DNA of 64,000 nt from Pseudomonas pudica (lineage in GTDB: Bacteria; Pseudomonadota; Gammaproteobacteria; Pseudomonadales; Pseudomonadaceae). Position 1 is the first letter of the stretch; each line of letters begins with the position of its first letter. The translations under genes were made by a program, and so were the position numbers. The notes beneath the pieces are model-generated. The model saw only the letters and a program-made list of their open reading frames with translations. It had not been told where the DNA came from and did not search any database. Positions 38,601-45,379 of this stretch are shown here, one piece after another. The DNA lies in NCBI RefSeq assembly GCF_015680405.1, contig NZ_JADLJS010000008.1:62001-126000 (forward strand). The letters are read 5' to 3'.

Positions 38601-41600
38601 CAGGCCCTGACGGTTGTCGAGTGTGCCTTGTAGCGTGGCATCGATGGCGTGCTGGCTGAGCAGCAGGCCGCCGACGTTGTCCAGGCTGTTACCGGTCAAG
38701 CCCAGGCCGGCCTTGCCCGAGAGCATGCCTTTGCTACGGTTGATCACCTCGGCGACGGCGACTTGCAGCTTGCCGTCGGCCAGCACCTTGCCGCCGTCAC
38801 TGTTGTCCAGGCGGGTACCGCCGAGGATGACGTCCGCCTTGCTCGACAGCTCCCCGGCGCGGTTGTCTACCGCCGCCACCTGCAAGTCCAGGCCCTGGCT
38901 CGAACCGATCAGGCCACCCTGGCGGTTGTCGAGCTGGTCACCGGACAGTTTCAGGTACCCAGAGGCAACCAGCACACCGGCCTGGTTATCGAGGGTGCCA
39001 ATTCGCGCTTGCAACTCGCCCGCAGCGGAAACCTGCCCCTGCTGGTTCAGCAGGCTGCCGGCCTGCATGTGCAGGCGATCATCTGCGATCAGCGTACCAC
39101 CCTGATTGCGCAGTTCGCCGTCGACGGCCAGGTCCAGGCCGTCGCGGCTGCTGATCAGGCCCAGGTTGTTGTCCAGGCTGGCGCTGCGCAGGTCCAGGCC
39201 ATTGGCCGCTACCAGGCCCTTGAGGTTGTTAAGTGCCTGGTCGATGCGCAGGGTCAGGCCTTGCTGGCCGATCAGCCGGCCGTTGCTGTTGTCCAGGCTG
39301 CGTGCTGCCAGGGTGAATGCTTGGGCACTGGAGATTTCGCCTTGCTGGTTATCCACCTTGGCAAGGTTGTTAAGCACCAGCAGCGGCGCGTTGATCAGCC
39401 CCTGTCGGTTGCGCAGCTGGCCGTGGTTCAGGTCGAGGGTCAGCGCAGTTTTGCTGAACAGTTGGCCACCGTCCTGAGCGAGGCCGGTGACGCTGGCGAC
39501 CAGCGCCTTTTCACTGGCGATGCGGCTGCCCTGGCCGTTATTGAGCTGGCCGGCCTCAAGGTCGAGGCGGTCGCCACTGACCAGTTGCGCGCCCTCGCCG
39601 TTGTCGAAGGTGCCGGTAGCGACCTTGGCCGCGCCTTTGCTGCTGAGCAAGCCGGCCTGGCCGTTGTCGAGGCTTTGGCTGGTCAGCGCCAGACCGGCGT
39701 CGGTAGTGATCGAGCCGTTGCGGTTGAGCAGCGTGCCGGCGCTGGTCAGCGAAAGGCCGGCAGCGCTGGAGAGCTTGCCGCTGCTGTTGTCCAGCTTGCC
39801 GACGGTAACGCCCAGGCGCCCTTCGGCACTGATCAGTCCCTGCTGGTTGGTTAACCCGCCAACCAGGCCAACGTCAAGGTCGCCACCACTGACCAGACGC
39901 CCTTGGCCGTTGTCCAGCTGCTGGCCGCTTAGGGTCAGCGGCCCGGTGGCCGACAGCAGGCCCAGGTTGCGGTTGAGCACCTCGGTCATCTGCAGTTGCA
40001 GGGCGCTGCCGGCCAGGACCTTGCCGCTGTCGCTGTTGTCCAGGCGGGTGCCTTGCATGGCTAACGCCTTGGTGGTGGAGATTTCCCCGCCCCGGTTGTC
40101 GATTTCGGCAACATTCAGCCGTAACGCGCTGGTGCCACCGATCAAGCCTTTGGCGCGGTTGTCCAGGTAGCTGCCGGCCAGCAACAGGTCGCCCTGGGCA
40201 ACCAGCTCGCCACCTTGGTTGATCATTTGCCCGAACTGGGCCAGCAGTGTGCGCTGGCTGGAAATACGACCGCCGCTATTGTCCAGGCTGCCGGCTTGCA
40301 GGCGCACCGGCCCGGCGGCGCTTAGCAGGCCACCACGGTTGTCCAGTTGCAAACCCTTGTAGCTGAGTGCGGCCAGGCTGTTCAGCAGCCCTTGCTGGCG
40401 GTTGTCCAGTTGCTCGACATTCAGGCTCGCCTGCTGGCCGGCGCGCAGTTTGCCGCCACGGTTGTCGAGTTTGGCCGCGCGCAGGTCGATGTTGCCTTTG
40501 GCGCTGATCTCGCCTTGCTGGTTGTCCAGCAAGCGGGTGACCTCGGCGCTCAGGCCCGCGTCGCTGACCAGGTTGCCGGCCTCGCGGTTGTCCAGGCTGG
40601 CGGCATGCAGGTGGACGCCCCCGGCCGATCCGAGCAGGCCTCGGCGATTGTCCAGGGCGTCGCCCAGCGCTACCTGCAAGGCCGCATCGCCGGTGACCTG
40701 GCCACCGCGGTTGTCGAGGCTGCCACCTTTGAGGGTGGTGGTACCGACGCTGGAAATCTCGCCTGACTGGTTGTTGCTGTTACCGGTCACTTGCAGCGCC
40801 AGGTCGGCACGGCTGGTCAGGGTGCCCGCATGGTTATCCAGGCTGGCGGCACGCACATTGATGCCGTTAGCGGAAACCAGCCCGCCGTCGTTGTTCAGTG
40901 CCTGGTCCAGATGCAGGCTCAGGTTCTGGTTGCCGAGCAGCTTGCCAAGGCTGTTGTCGAGACTGCGCGCCACCAGCGCAAACGCTTGGGCGCTGGAGAT
41001 TTCGCCCTTGTGGTTATCCACCGTGTAGAGGTTGTTCAGGGTCAGGCGTGGCGCATTGATCAGGCCACCCTGATTGTTCAGGTGGCCTTTGTTCAGGTTC
41101 AGGCTCAGCTCGCTGACGCTGGTCAGGCTGCCGCCGTTGTGCTGGTCGAGGCCCGTGACACTGGCGCTTAGTGCCTGGTTGCTGGCAATGCGCCCGCTGT
41201 CGCTATTGTTTACCTGGCCAGCGTTGAGGTTCAGGGTCTGCAGACTGGTCAGCTGGCCACCACGGTTATCCACCGCGCCGCTGGCTGTCAGAGCCAGGTG
41301 CTGGCCCGCGCGCACGCTACCGGCGGCGTTGTCCAGCTGGCCAACCTTGGCGTTCACGCTGGCGCCGTCGATCAGCCCGCCTTGGGCATTGTTCAGGCGT
41401 GAGGCTGTGAGGTCCGCCTGGCCGCTGCTGAGCAGCCTGCCGGCGTTGCGATTGTCGAGGGTATCGGCGCTTGCGCTGAGGCGAGACCGGGCGCCGAGCG
41501 TACCGCCCTGGTTGTTCAGGCTTTGCTGCGCCGTGACGCTCAGATCGCGGCTGGCCACCACGGTGTTGCCATGGTTATCGATGTGCCTGGCGTTCAGGCG

Positions 41601-42761
41601 TGCGTCGCCGGTGGTGTTGCGGCTGTTGTCGGCGTTGACGCCCGCTTCGATGATGCCTTGGTTGCTCAGCCGCCCAGCGCTGTCCAGACTGATGCGTTGC
41701 CCGGCAGCGAGCGACTGGCGATTGTTCAGGTCGCCCTGGGTGCGCACTTTCAGTTCGTTGCCGGCATATACCCCGCCCTGGGCATCGAGCTGGCTGGCCG
41801 TGATCGCCACCGAGCCCTTGGCTGCGGTGGCCTCGGCCATGCGCAGCTGGCCGTTGGCGTCGAGTTGGATATCGCCGCCGCTGGCAATCAGCTTGCCGTC
41901 GAGCTTCACCCCCACGCCGGCTTCGGTACCTACCAGCTTGATGGTGTTGGCGTACATGCCGCCCAGTGCCGAGGAATCGATGGCCAACTGCGGCGCCTGG
42001 GCCGAGTCGGCGGCACGTGCGGTGGCGGCCAGGCTCTGCGCATCGACGTCGTTGCTGCCGGCGACCACCGCCAACTGGCGGGCCTGGATCTGGGCGTTGA
42101 TTTTGGCGCTGCGGGTGATGATCTCGAACTGGTCGATGTTGCTGGCATTGAGCCCGGCGCCTTCGATGGCGACAGTGCCTTGCTCCACCTGATAGCGCTG
42201 CAGTTGCCCATTTTCGACTACTGGCTTGCCGGTCGTCAGCGTGGCCCTGGGCGTATTGATGAAACCGCAACCGTTGCAGGTTACGCCATAGGGGTTGGCG
42301 ACGATGACATGCGCCGACTGCCCGGCCACCTCGGTGTAACCCTTGAGCTGGCTCGGATTACCACCATTGACCTCGTTGAGGATGGTGCTGGCCGCACGGC
42401 CGCCCAGGTTGCTGTTGCCGAGAACGATGCCGCCCAGCTGGGTGGCCTGGGTGCGGCCAGTGGCGTTGTTGAGGATTACGCCTTGCTGGCCGACGTTGTA
42501 GTCACTGAACTTGTTGTGCGACAGCCCGGCGCCGCTGGGTGCAGCGATATTGACGATGGGCACGCCGTTGCCTGCCTGGCCGAGGCTGGTGCCACTGCCG
42601 TTGACCACGATGCCGTCGGCCATGGCCACCAGCGGCTGCCAGAACATCATGTTGGCCAGCATGAAAGCCAGCCCACGCTTGGACAGGCCCCAGAAGGTGC
42701 GGCGTGTTTGCAGGGCAGCCGAAGGCTGACGGGCCAGGAAGGCGAATTGACGAACGTCCAT
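29691..42761 (-). CDS. cdiA: CdiA: contact-dependent inhibition exoprotein with RNase tip
   Basis: 4356-aa TpsA protein exported by CdiB and displayed as a filament that delivers its C-terminal toxin to neighbours. Order: extended signal peptide (KRGLAFMLANMMFWQPLVAM), TPS domain (~50-300, with NPYGVTCNGCGF), filamentous-haemagglutinin repeats of the 'LDN-x-x-G' type (~330-2300), a Cys-containing central region (VACIEGYNAGDC, ~2455) probably involved in receptor binding, a second haemagglutinin repeat block (~2950-3760), a pretoxin region with Gly/Ala-rich helices, and the tip after TSGAK (4248-4252). The tip has RNase Sa/barnase-type residues Glu4317 (YYTEYVH), Arg4332 (GPQRIVV) and His4347 (TADHYKTF). 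cdiB lies 23 bases upstream and barstar 14 bases downstream. No frame defects were seen. Confidence 0.95.
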   Translation of the reverse strand: MDVRQFAFLARQPSAALQTRRTFWGLSKRGLAFMLANMMFWQPLVAMADGIVVNGSGTSLGQAGNGVPIVNIAAPSGAGLSHNKFSDYNVGQQGVILNNATGRTQATQLGGIVLGNSNLGGRAASTILNEVNGGNPSQLKGYTEVAGQSAHVIVANPYGVTCNGCGFINTPRATLTTGKPVVENGQLQRYQVEQGTVAIEGAGLNASNIDQFEIITRSAKINAQIQARQLAVVAGSNDVDAQSLAATARAADSAQAPQLAIDSSALGGMYANTIKLVGTEAGVGVKLDGKLIASGGDIQLDANGQLRMAEATAAKGSVAITASQLDAQGGVYAGNELKVRTQGDLNNRQSLAAGQRISLDSAGRLSNQGIIEAGVNADNSRNTTGDARLNARHIDNHGNTVVASRDLSVTAQQSLNNQGGTLGARSRLSASADTLDNRNAGRLLSSGQADLTASRLNNAQGGLIDGASVNAKVGQLDNAAGSVRAGQHLALTASGAVDNRGGQLTSLQTLNLNAGQVNNSDSGRIASNQALSASVTGLDQHNGGSLTSVSELSLNLNKGHLNNQGGLINAPRLTLNNLYTVDNHKGEISSAQAFALVARSLDNSLGKLLGNQNLSLHLDQALNNDGGLVSANGINVRAASLDNHAGTLTSRADLALQVTGNSNNQSGEISSVGTTTLKGGSLDNRGGQVTGDAALQVALGDALDNRRGLLGSAGGVHLHAASLDNREAGNLVSDAGLSAEVTRLLDNQQGEISAKGNIDLRAAKLDNRGGKLRAGQQASLNVEQLDNRQQGLLNSLAALSYKGLQLDNRGGLLSAAGPVRLQAGSLDNSGGRISSQRTLLAQFGQMINQGGELVAQGDLLLAGSYLDNRAKGLIGGTSALRLNVAEIDNRGGEISTTKALAMQGTRLDNSDSGKVLAGSALQLQMTEVLNRNLGLLSATGPLTLSGQQLDNGQGRLVSGGDLDVGLVGGLTNQQGLISAEGRLGVTVGKLDNSSGKLSSAAGLSLTSAGTLLNRNGSITTDAGLALTSQSLDNGQAGLLSSKGAAKVATGTFDNGEGAQLVSGDRLDLEAGQLNNGQGSRIASEKALVASVTGLAQDGGQLFSKTALTLDLNHGQLRNRQGLINAPLLVLNNLAKVDNQQGEISSAQAFTLAARSLDNSNGRLIGQQGLTLRIDQALNNLKGLVAANGLDLRSASLDNNLGLISSRDGLDLAVDGELRNQGGTLIADDRLHMQAGSLLNQQGQVSAAGELQARIGTLDNQAGVLVASGYLKLSGDQLDNRQGGLIGSSQGLDLQVAAVDNRAGELSSKADVILGGTRLDNSDGGKVLADGKLQVAVAEVINRSKGMLSGKAGLGLTGNSLDNVGGLLLSQHAIDATLQGTLDNRQGLISAEGSLGLASNALDNRGGSVSSAGAMTLKHTGNVLNQGGELVTDAALQLSAGQVTNTDQGTISAKGPASIDAGSLDNSRKGRIESGASLGLITGQLSNRDGGRIASDDALLVNASGLDQQGGQLFSNSALTLDLNHGQLDNRHGLINAPMLVLKNLDGVNNQGGEISSAQAFTLAARSLDNSSGKVLSNQALNLRIAQALHNIKGLVAAETLHARAASLDNTGGTLTSRGGLDLQLADSLNNSQQGLINAAGLLDIAARAVDNQAGSLLGNAIRIDFGSATGDLNNDGGLITTDGPLALDRLRDLSNRGGEISSRQDLALAGRALDNSAGKLISSGQLNVTAQRLLNQGGLVSGWRGLGVNLGSLDNRNQGTLSSRDGALDAAVSGDLQNSAGGALVSQQTLNVAAANLDNSGAGILSSGGAQRLTISGLLNNGQGGLIDSGAALALNAMALGNGAGSISARQALDVNAGSLDNSAGSLIGNAVVTLKLLGTLANNNGKLASAGPLRIDNATQIDNQGGQIASQGLLSLFASSLDNRNRGTVAASQQLTLAVDGQLLNSADGLIYSQNGGADVRAASFGNTKGTLQSQGALQLVTGDVDNQSGRILADAGNLDVTAGNLDNRGGVLSSLQGKLVADLRGVLNNGYDLNNNRQGGVTQAQALDLKVLGGIDNYGGRIAAQAGDALVSTADFDNRNGGLYAQGLVKVTGGNFDNSGDNDGQIAGQRIDLGLSGALNNRLGIIESDSTLAIKAASLDNQTGQLRALGTSGATRLQIGGPFDNRNGILETANSDLSLGVGSFLNAGGSLLHVGSGNFDISTANVTGAGGSIVTRGGLTLNAGSWSNSNVIQAGRLTLNVGNFSQTANGQLLASEALVGSGSDWSNDGLIASDGSLSLDLAGTYAGNGRLSSRGDLGLSAAQVNLSNTGSIASGGTTSLSVVGQLNNAGRLTSATGLSLVAGGVNNQGTLGAGEALSVTTSALVNSDQGLIFSGRDMGLRVASLTNSYADVYSLGALTIDRDGQGGLANSIVNRSGSLQSDLSMSLAASTIQNVRAVLQTDNKGLYTARVGEVACIEGYNAGDCGGKRNHVWEIVQRDKFEVTDASAASSITTGGNLTIRGGDLLNSSSTIAAAGNLVASVDNLTNSGVETGETETTRIFRSERTRNAGAWYQLASSITSKYWYESAGYDPANLGGLQADLARFIGMTEAELVSLGSTRKLAAGDQSYAAIMQANGAVNITAGNGIDNSVVRPGYAYIGSGARTDTTAPGTAFSTRITLNQQLPPDLAQQQVNPLALPGFSLPTGQNGLFRLSSEAGSTTASGPQSWSMGGASLSVAQRQQPLPLAQGRTVSIRGADQAAGSSTTLNTADRTQANVAGSASAVDTSLPGNAGSPALPGRSAVDDRISQASTLNGQGPLTIERVQGLPDSSVRSNPHKYLIETNPVLTDLKQFMSSDYLLANLGYDPDESAKRLGDGFYEQKLIQQAVVARTGQRFIDGQNSDEQLFKYLMDNAIQSKQQLNLAVGVSLTSEQVAALTHDIVWLETAEVNGEQVLVPVLYLAHGNNRLAPNGALIAGNDVNLIAGQNLDNVGTLRASNNLSAKAGNNMVNSGLVEAGNRLDLLAGNDLVNKAGGIIAGRDVSLAAVRDVINERTLTSHQSSNGSYAQQRDFVDNAARVEAANNLAINAGRDLSNNGGVLSSAADTSLKAGRDVKLTSVEQVVVNDRGVRHTDSSVTQNGSSVQAGRDLSVSAGRDISAVASAIEAKRDVAMAATGDLQLAAAANEQHSASKTRKVTSQEDHVQQVGSTVVAGGNVALKAGDDLALSASRVTAGDEAYLYAGGDVQLVAEENSDYSYYRKTKTSHSGLSSSQKTRIDSSKAITQQGSSVSGDTVVVRAGQDIGVSGSSIVSTNDTSLLAGRNVQIDSATETFEQSHSSSKKKSGLLSSGGIGFTLGSTSLEKTSTSTSENARASTIGSVLGNVTIEAGKDLGIKGSEVVAGKDITLVGQNVEIVAAENHNTSEQTSKSKSSGLTLALSGTVGSAIDTAYQTTKQATREEDSRLSALQGIKAGLTGVQAWQAAQQSGGMTADNAGQFVGIALSLGGQKSSSRQTQEQTVSQGSSLTSGNDLSIVATGNGAGSGGDIRVQGSQLKAGNDLLLSAERDIQLEAAANTQKLDGKNSSSGGAIGASIGVGSEGAGLSIFANANKGAGNEKGNGTTWTETTLDAGNEATLLSGRDTALKGAQVNAAKITADVGRDLTLQSLQDTDNYKSKQANVSGGLSVTIIGAGGASGSLSVSKTKLDSNYQSVQEQTGLFAGKGGYQVDVGKHTQLDGSVIASSADADKNRLSTGTLGWSDIANKAEFKSQLASASISGGNGGADTFTSNMPSGTLIAYNHSGSASGTTSSAISEGTLEIRDPGRQQQDVTSLSHDVEHANDSISPIFDKEKEQRRLQQVQLIGEIGTQVSDIVRTQGQLKADQEARAELEAHGIVAPGEGASKEAVKAYQEQLVATEAYQRIMGKYGTSGDYQRVTQAVTAALQGLAGGDIGSALAGASAPYLAQVIKKSTGDNAALNVMAHAVLGAVVAQAQGNSAAAGAAGAAGGELVARLITQQLYGTSDSNSLSEEQKQTVSALSTLAAGLSGGLVEGNSAGAVAGAGAGRNAVENNLLANKYGVERLDAASRALYEKLKAAGIGSIDELHERYKACGGNGGCEVGIRDEYRQQEKQAGEKLVELYQSGRLSKAEYDLLVTDYALAMMRGVVDAQKSDADASFLDVYALSGSDWSPMGVVANPYVNAIRASELIAEWRRQGLTEEAINERARQDGLLGSTLAPVDVPGIISLVDKGATRDDVVKLAAVVILGKATSGAKDPTRFIDGVKVVDQKTGNVLQGTVDLGPTIERIKSGGSFPHRNDGSIFQNRGGDLPQKPAGYYTEYVHPTPGVSGPGPQRIVVGKGGEMYYTADHYKTFIPVNK
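36300..41800 (-). repeat. Haemagglutinin repeat array within cdiA, with three super-repeats
   Basis: Roughly 1800 residues built from short units centred on L-D-N-x-x-G-x-L. A longer block beginning near NxxGLINAP and running through EISSAQAF...ARSLDNS recurs three times (around 41055, 39395 and 38155 on the DNA), about 1.66 kb and 1.24 kb apart. The copies differ in the number of units between them, so this array has grown or shrunk by recombination among repeats. The underlying DNA is rich in CTGGTTGTCGAG-like words on the plus strand. Confidence 0.75.
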
Positions 42762-42784
42762 GTCGGTACTCGGGAAAAGCGCTG

Positions 42785-44515
42785 TTAAAGGAAGATGTCC
42801 AGGCGGAAATAAACCGGTGCCTCGCGTGCTTCGATTGCGGCGGGCCGCTCGAGGGAGTGGGCAAAGGTCACGCTGGCGGACAGGTGCTTGCCGCGAGCGA
42901 ACAGCTCGACCGCATCGCTGGACAGCCGGCCACTTTGCCCGCTGTTGTAGCGATCATGGCGAATCGCGCCGACGTCGTAGGCCAGCCCCAGGCCGTATTC
43001 GGCCAGCACGGGTTGCAGCCAGTCCCAGGCCACCGGCCGGCTCCAGCGCACATCGTTGCGCCAGTAATAGCCACTGTCTCCGTTCAGGCTCTGGTCCTTG
43101 TAGCCACGGATCGAGGACTGGCTGCCCAGGCTCATGCGTTGCGAGCTGAACAGCAGGTCTTCACTGCGCTGGCCAGTGACCAGGCTGCTGAACACCAGCG
43201 ACTCACCCCACAGCTTGAACGGCTGGAGGTAGCTGACCGTAGCGGTGTACTTGCGGTACCGAGCGTTGGGCAGGCGCTTGCCGGTGCTGCTGCGCTGGTC
43301 TTCGCCCTGGGCATCGAAGGCACCGATGCCGTTCTGCATGCCCAGGTCGATGTTGACGAACGCATTGCCGACCCGCCGCCCGTGGTTGATGCCGAACTGC
43401 GCTTCACTCAAGCGGTTGCTGCTGGTGTCCAGCTTGCTGTCTTCGATGAAGTTGTTGGTGCGCAAGTAGCTCAGGCCGGTGTTGAGCGAAGTCTTGCTCA
43501 TTGCATCGCGGTGTATCACCCGTTCCAGCCGCAGCTGGTGGTTCTGGCTGTCACCGTCCTGCTTGAAATTGAAGCCTGAAGCCTCGCCCAGCGAACGGTA
43601 CTCGCTCTGGCTGTAGCTGTAGCTGAGGTTCCACCAGCCGAATGGCAGGTTGTAGTAGAGCATGGCGCTGCGCGAGGTCTTCTGGTGGTCGCTGATGGCA
43701 TCGTGGCTGCCACGCAAAACCAGTTGGTCGGCCAGGCCAAACGGGCTGTCCCATTCCAGGCTGCTGCCCCATTGCTGCTCGCCGGTGCTGCGCTGGCCAT
43801 CGTTGCTTCGCGACAGGCCCACGCGCCATGGCTTTTGTGGGGCGTTGCGCACCACCACTTCGCTGCCGCCCACCGCCTTGCCCGGGGTCAGTTCCATTTG
43901 TGCCTGGTTCGATGGCAGGCGGTTGAGCTGATCGACCATCTGTTCGATCTGGCGCAGGTTCAGCAGCTCGCCGGTGCCGCCCGGAAAGCTCATGGCCAGC
44001 TCACGAGGGGAAAGCTTGCTGCCTTCTGCCGGCTTCAGGCCTTCGAGACGGCCCTCCACCACGATGACCTTCAGGCGGCCGTTGGACAGGTCCTGCTGGG
44101 GCAGGTAGGCACGGCTGGTGACCAGGCCTTTCTGAATATAAAGATCGGTAACGCTCTTGAGCAGCGCGTTCAGCTGCGTGACGCCCAGGCACTGGCCAAG
44201 ATAGGGTTTGAGCAGGCGCTCGCGTTCCGACGTGGAGAGCGCATCAGCACCCTCCAGCACGATATCGCTGATCGGAAAACAGCGGCTGTCATCGGGTTCG
44301 ACCGGCGCGACCGGCTCGGCGCCCCGGCCAGGTAGCTCCTGCAACTGTTCCAGACGCCGCTGCTGCTCTTCAAGCAGGCGGTTCTGACGGTCACGAATCA
44401 GCTCCTGGTCGCCGGGCGTACCCATCGGCGCAGCGGAGGCAACATTTGCCAAAGTGGCAAGAAACGCGCATGCAAGCCAGCCCATGCCGCGCTGAACCAG
44501 GGAGGGGAAAAACAT
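42785..44515 (-). CDS. cdiB: CdiB: two-partner secretion outer membrane transporter
   Basis: 576-aa TpsB/FhaC-type Omp85 protein that exports CdiA. A signal peptide (LACAFLATLANVASA) is followed by a plug-helix region (IRDRQNRLLEEQQRRLEQL), POTRA domains (CFPISDIVLEGADAL..., LPQQDLSNGRLKVIVVEGRL) and a 16-strand barrel over the last ~370 residues. The conserved loop-6 motif is seen as SSIRGYKDQSL. The C-terminal strand ends in Phe-Leu (YFRLDIFL), close to the usual aromatic end. It precedes cdiA by 23 bases; upstream GAAGGATCG is the ribosome site. Promoter not clear. Confidence 0.95.
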   Translation of the reverse strand: MFFPSLVQRGMGWLACAFLATLANVASAAPMGTPGDQELIRDRQNRLLEEQQRRLEQLQELPGRGAEPVAPVEPDDSRCFPISDIVLEGADALSTSERERLLKPYLGQCLGVTQLNALLKSVTDLYIQKGLVTSRAYLPQQDLSNGRLKVIVVEGRLEGLKPAEGSKLSPRELAMSFPGGTGELLNLRQIEQMVDQLNRLPSNQAQMELTPGKAVGGSEVVVRNAPQKPWRVGLSRSNDGQRSTGEQQWGSSLEWDSPFGLADQLVLRGSHDAISDHQKTSRSAMLYYNLPFGWWNLSYSYSQSEYRSLGEASGFNFKQDGDSQNHQLRLERVIHRDAMSKTSLNTGLSYLRTNNFIEDSKLDTSSNRLSEAQFGINHGRRVGNAFVNIDLGMQNGIGAFDAQGEDQRSSTGKRLPNARYRKYTATVSYLQPFKLWGESLVFSSLVTGQRSEDLLFSSQRMSLGSQSSIRGYKDQSLNGDSGYYWRNDVRWSRPVAWDWLQPVLAEYGLGLAYDVGAIRHDRYNSGQSGRLSSDAVELFARGKHLSASVTFAHSLERPAAIEAREAPVYFRLDIFL

Positions 44516-44726
44516 GTTCGATCCTTCGAAATAGAGCGGTAGAGCGAAAAGCCGACGAGTTTATTCGGGCATTCCCATGGCATCAATAAGCCATCGACGC
44601 ACGGTAGGGTAAGCAAGGGTTGAAGGTGGAGGCAGGATCGATTGAATGATTGGAAAACTCATGACCTGTGCCGGCCTCTTTCGCGGCTGAAGCCCCACAC
44701 AGGGACCGCACAGGTCTTGAGATGGC

Positions 44727-45158
44727 TCAGACGTGACGCTGCCTGGCCTTGCCGCGCGGCAACCGGCAGCGCTCGCCCTGCTCGGCCAGGCGCGCGGCCC
44801 AGGCGGACTTCACGCTGAAGCCACCGCTACGAGCCGGCTGCTGCTCGGCAGCTTTGGCCGGTTTGGCTGCCGCAGGCACACTGCTGACGACCTTGGCCGC
44901 CGGCTTGACCTCGGCCACGGTAACTGCCGGCTCAGCTGCCGCTTTGGCGGTCTTGCGCAGTTCAGCCAGCGATGGGCTCTTGCTCTTGGCGACAGCTGCC
45001 GCCTCGGGTTTGCTCAGCGAACGCTGGCAGGACTTGCAGGATACGTCCTCGGTCACGGCAGTGCTGACAAGGGTCTGACTGCTGCGCCCGCAGGCGGAAT
45101 CGAGGCCATTGGAGGAAAAGTGAGTAACCAAAACCGAACATCTCCGATGCGTTGTCAT
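44727..45158 (-). CDS. Hypothetical protein with Cys pairs and an Ala/Lys-rich linker
   Basis: 143-aa protein that I cannot assign. The first ~50 residues contain four Cys (RRCSVL, DSACGRS, SCKSCQRS), of which the last two are a C-x2-C, suggesting a small zinc site. The middle is a low-complexity Ala/Lys/Val/Pro linker (AAAEPAVTVAEVKPAAKVV), and the end is basic (RCRLPRGKARQRHV). The ATG at 45158 has no strong ribosome site. Divergent from morA with ~170-220 bases between. Codon use fits the core genome. Real, but function unknown. Confidence 0.6.
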   Translation of the reverse strand: MTTHRRCSVLVTHFSSNGLDSACGRSSQTLVSTAVTEDVSCKSCQRSLSKPEAAAVAKSKSPSLAELRKTAKAAAEPAVTVAEVKPAAKVVSSVPAAAKPAKAAEQQPARSGGFSVKSAWAARLAEQGERCRLPRGKARQRHV

Positions 45159-45379
45159 TTGAAGCGGGCGCTATTCTCGCACAGGTTGCAGGGGCTTGCC
45201 GAACCACCGGGCAGGCACCACCGGTCATATTGGCTGGCACTTTGCCATAATCCTAGGCATGCTAGCTCGTTTGGGGTGTCCGGCCTTATAGTGCGCCACC
45301 GCGGTCTGGCAACCAGACACCGGCACACACCGTGCATGATCCATACCTGCCATCGCCAGCTCAATCGCAGGATCAACGC

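Noticed and set aside
33213..38633. Very long plus-strand open frames (about 1068 and 734 codons) opposite cdiA
   Set aside because: They are shadows of the repeated LDN codons of cdiA; repetitive Ala/Val/Gln text, no start signals, no domains.
36300..41800. Regularly spaced repeats that might suggest a CRISPR array
   Set aside because: The repeats are in-frame protein repeats of the CdiA stalk, of variable length and not separated by unique spacers; no cas genes are near.
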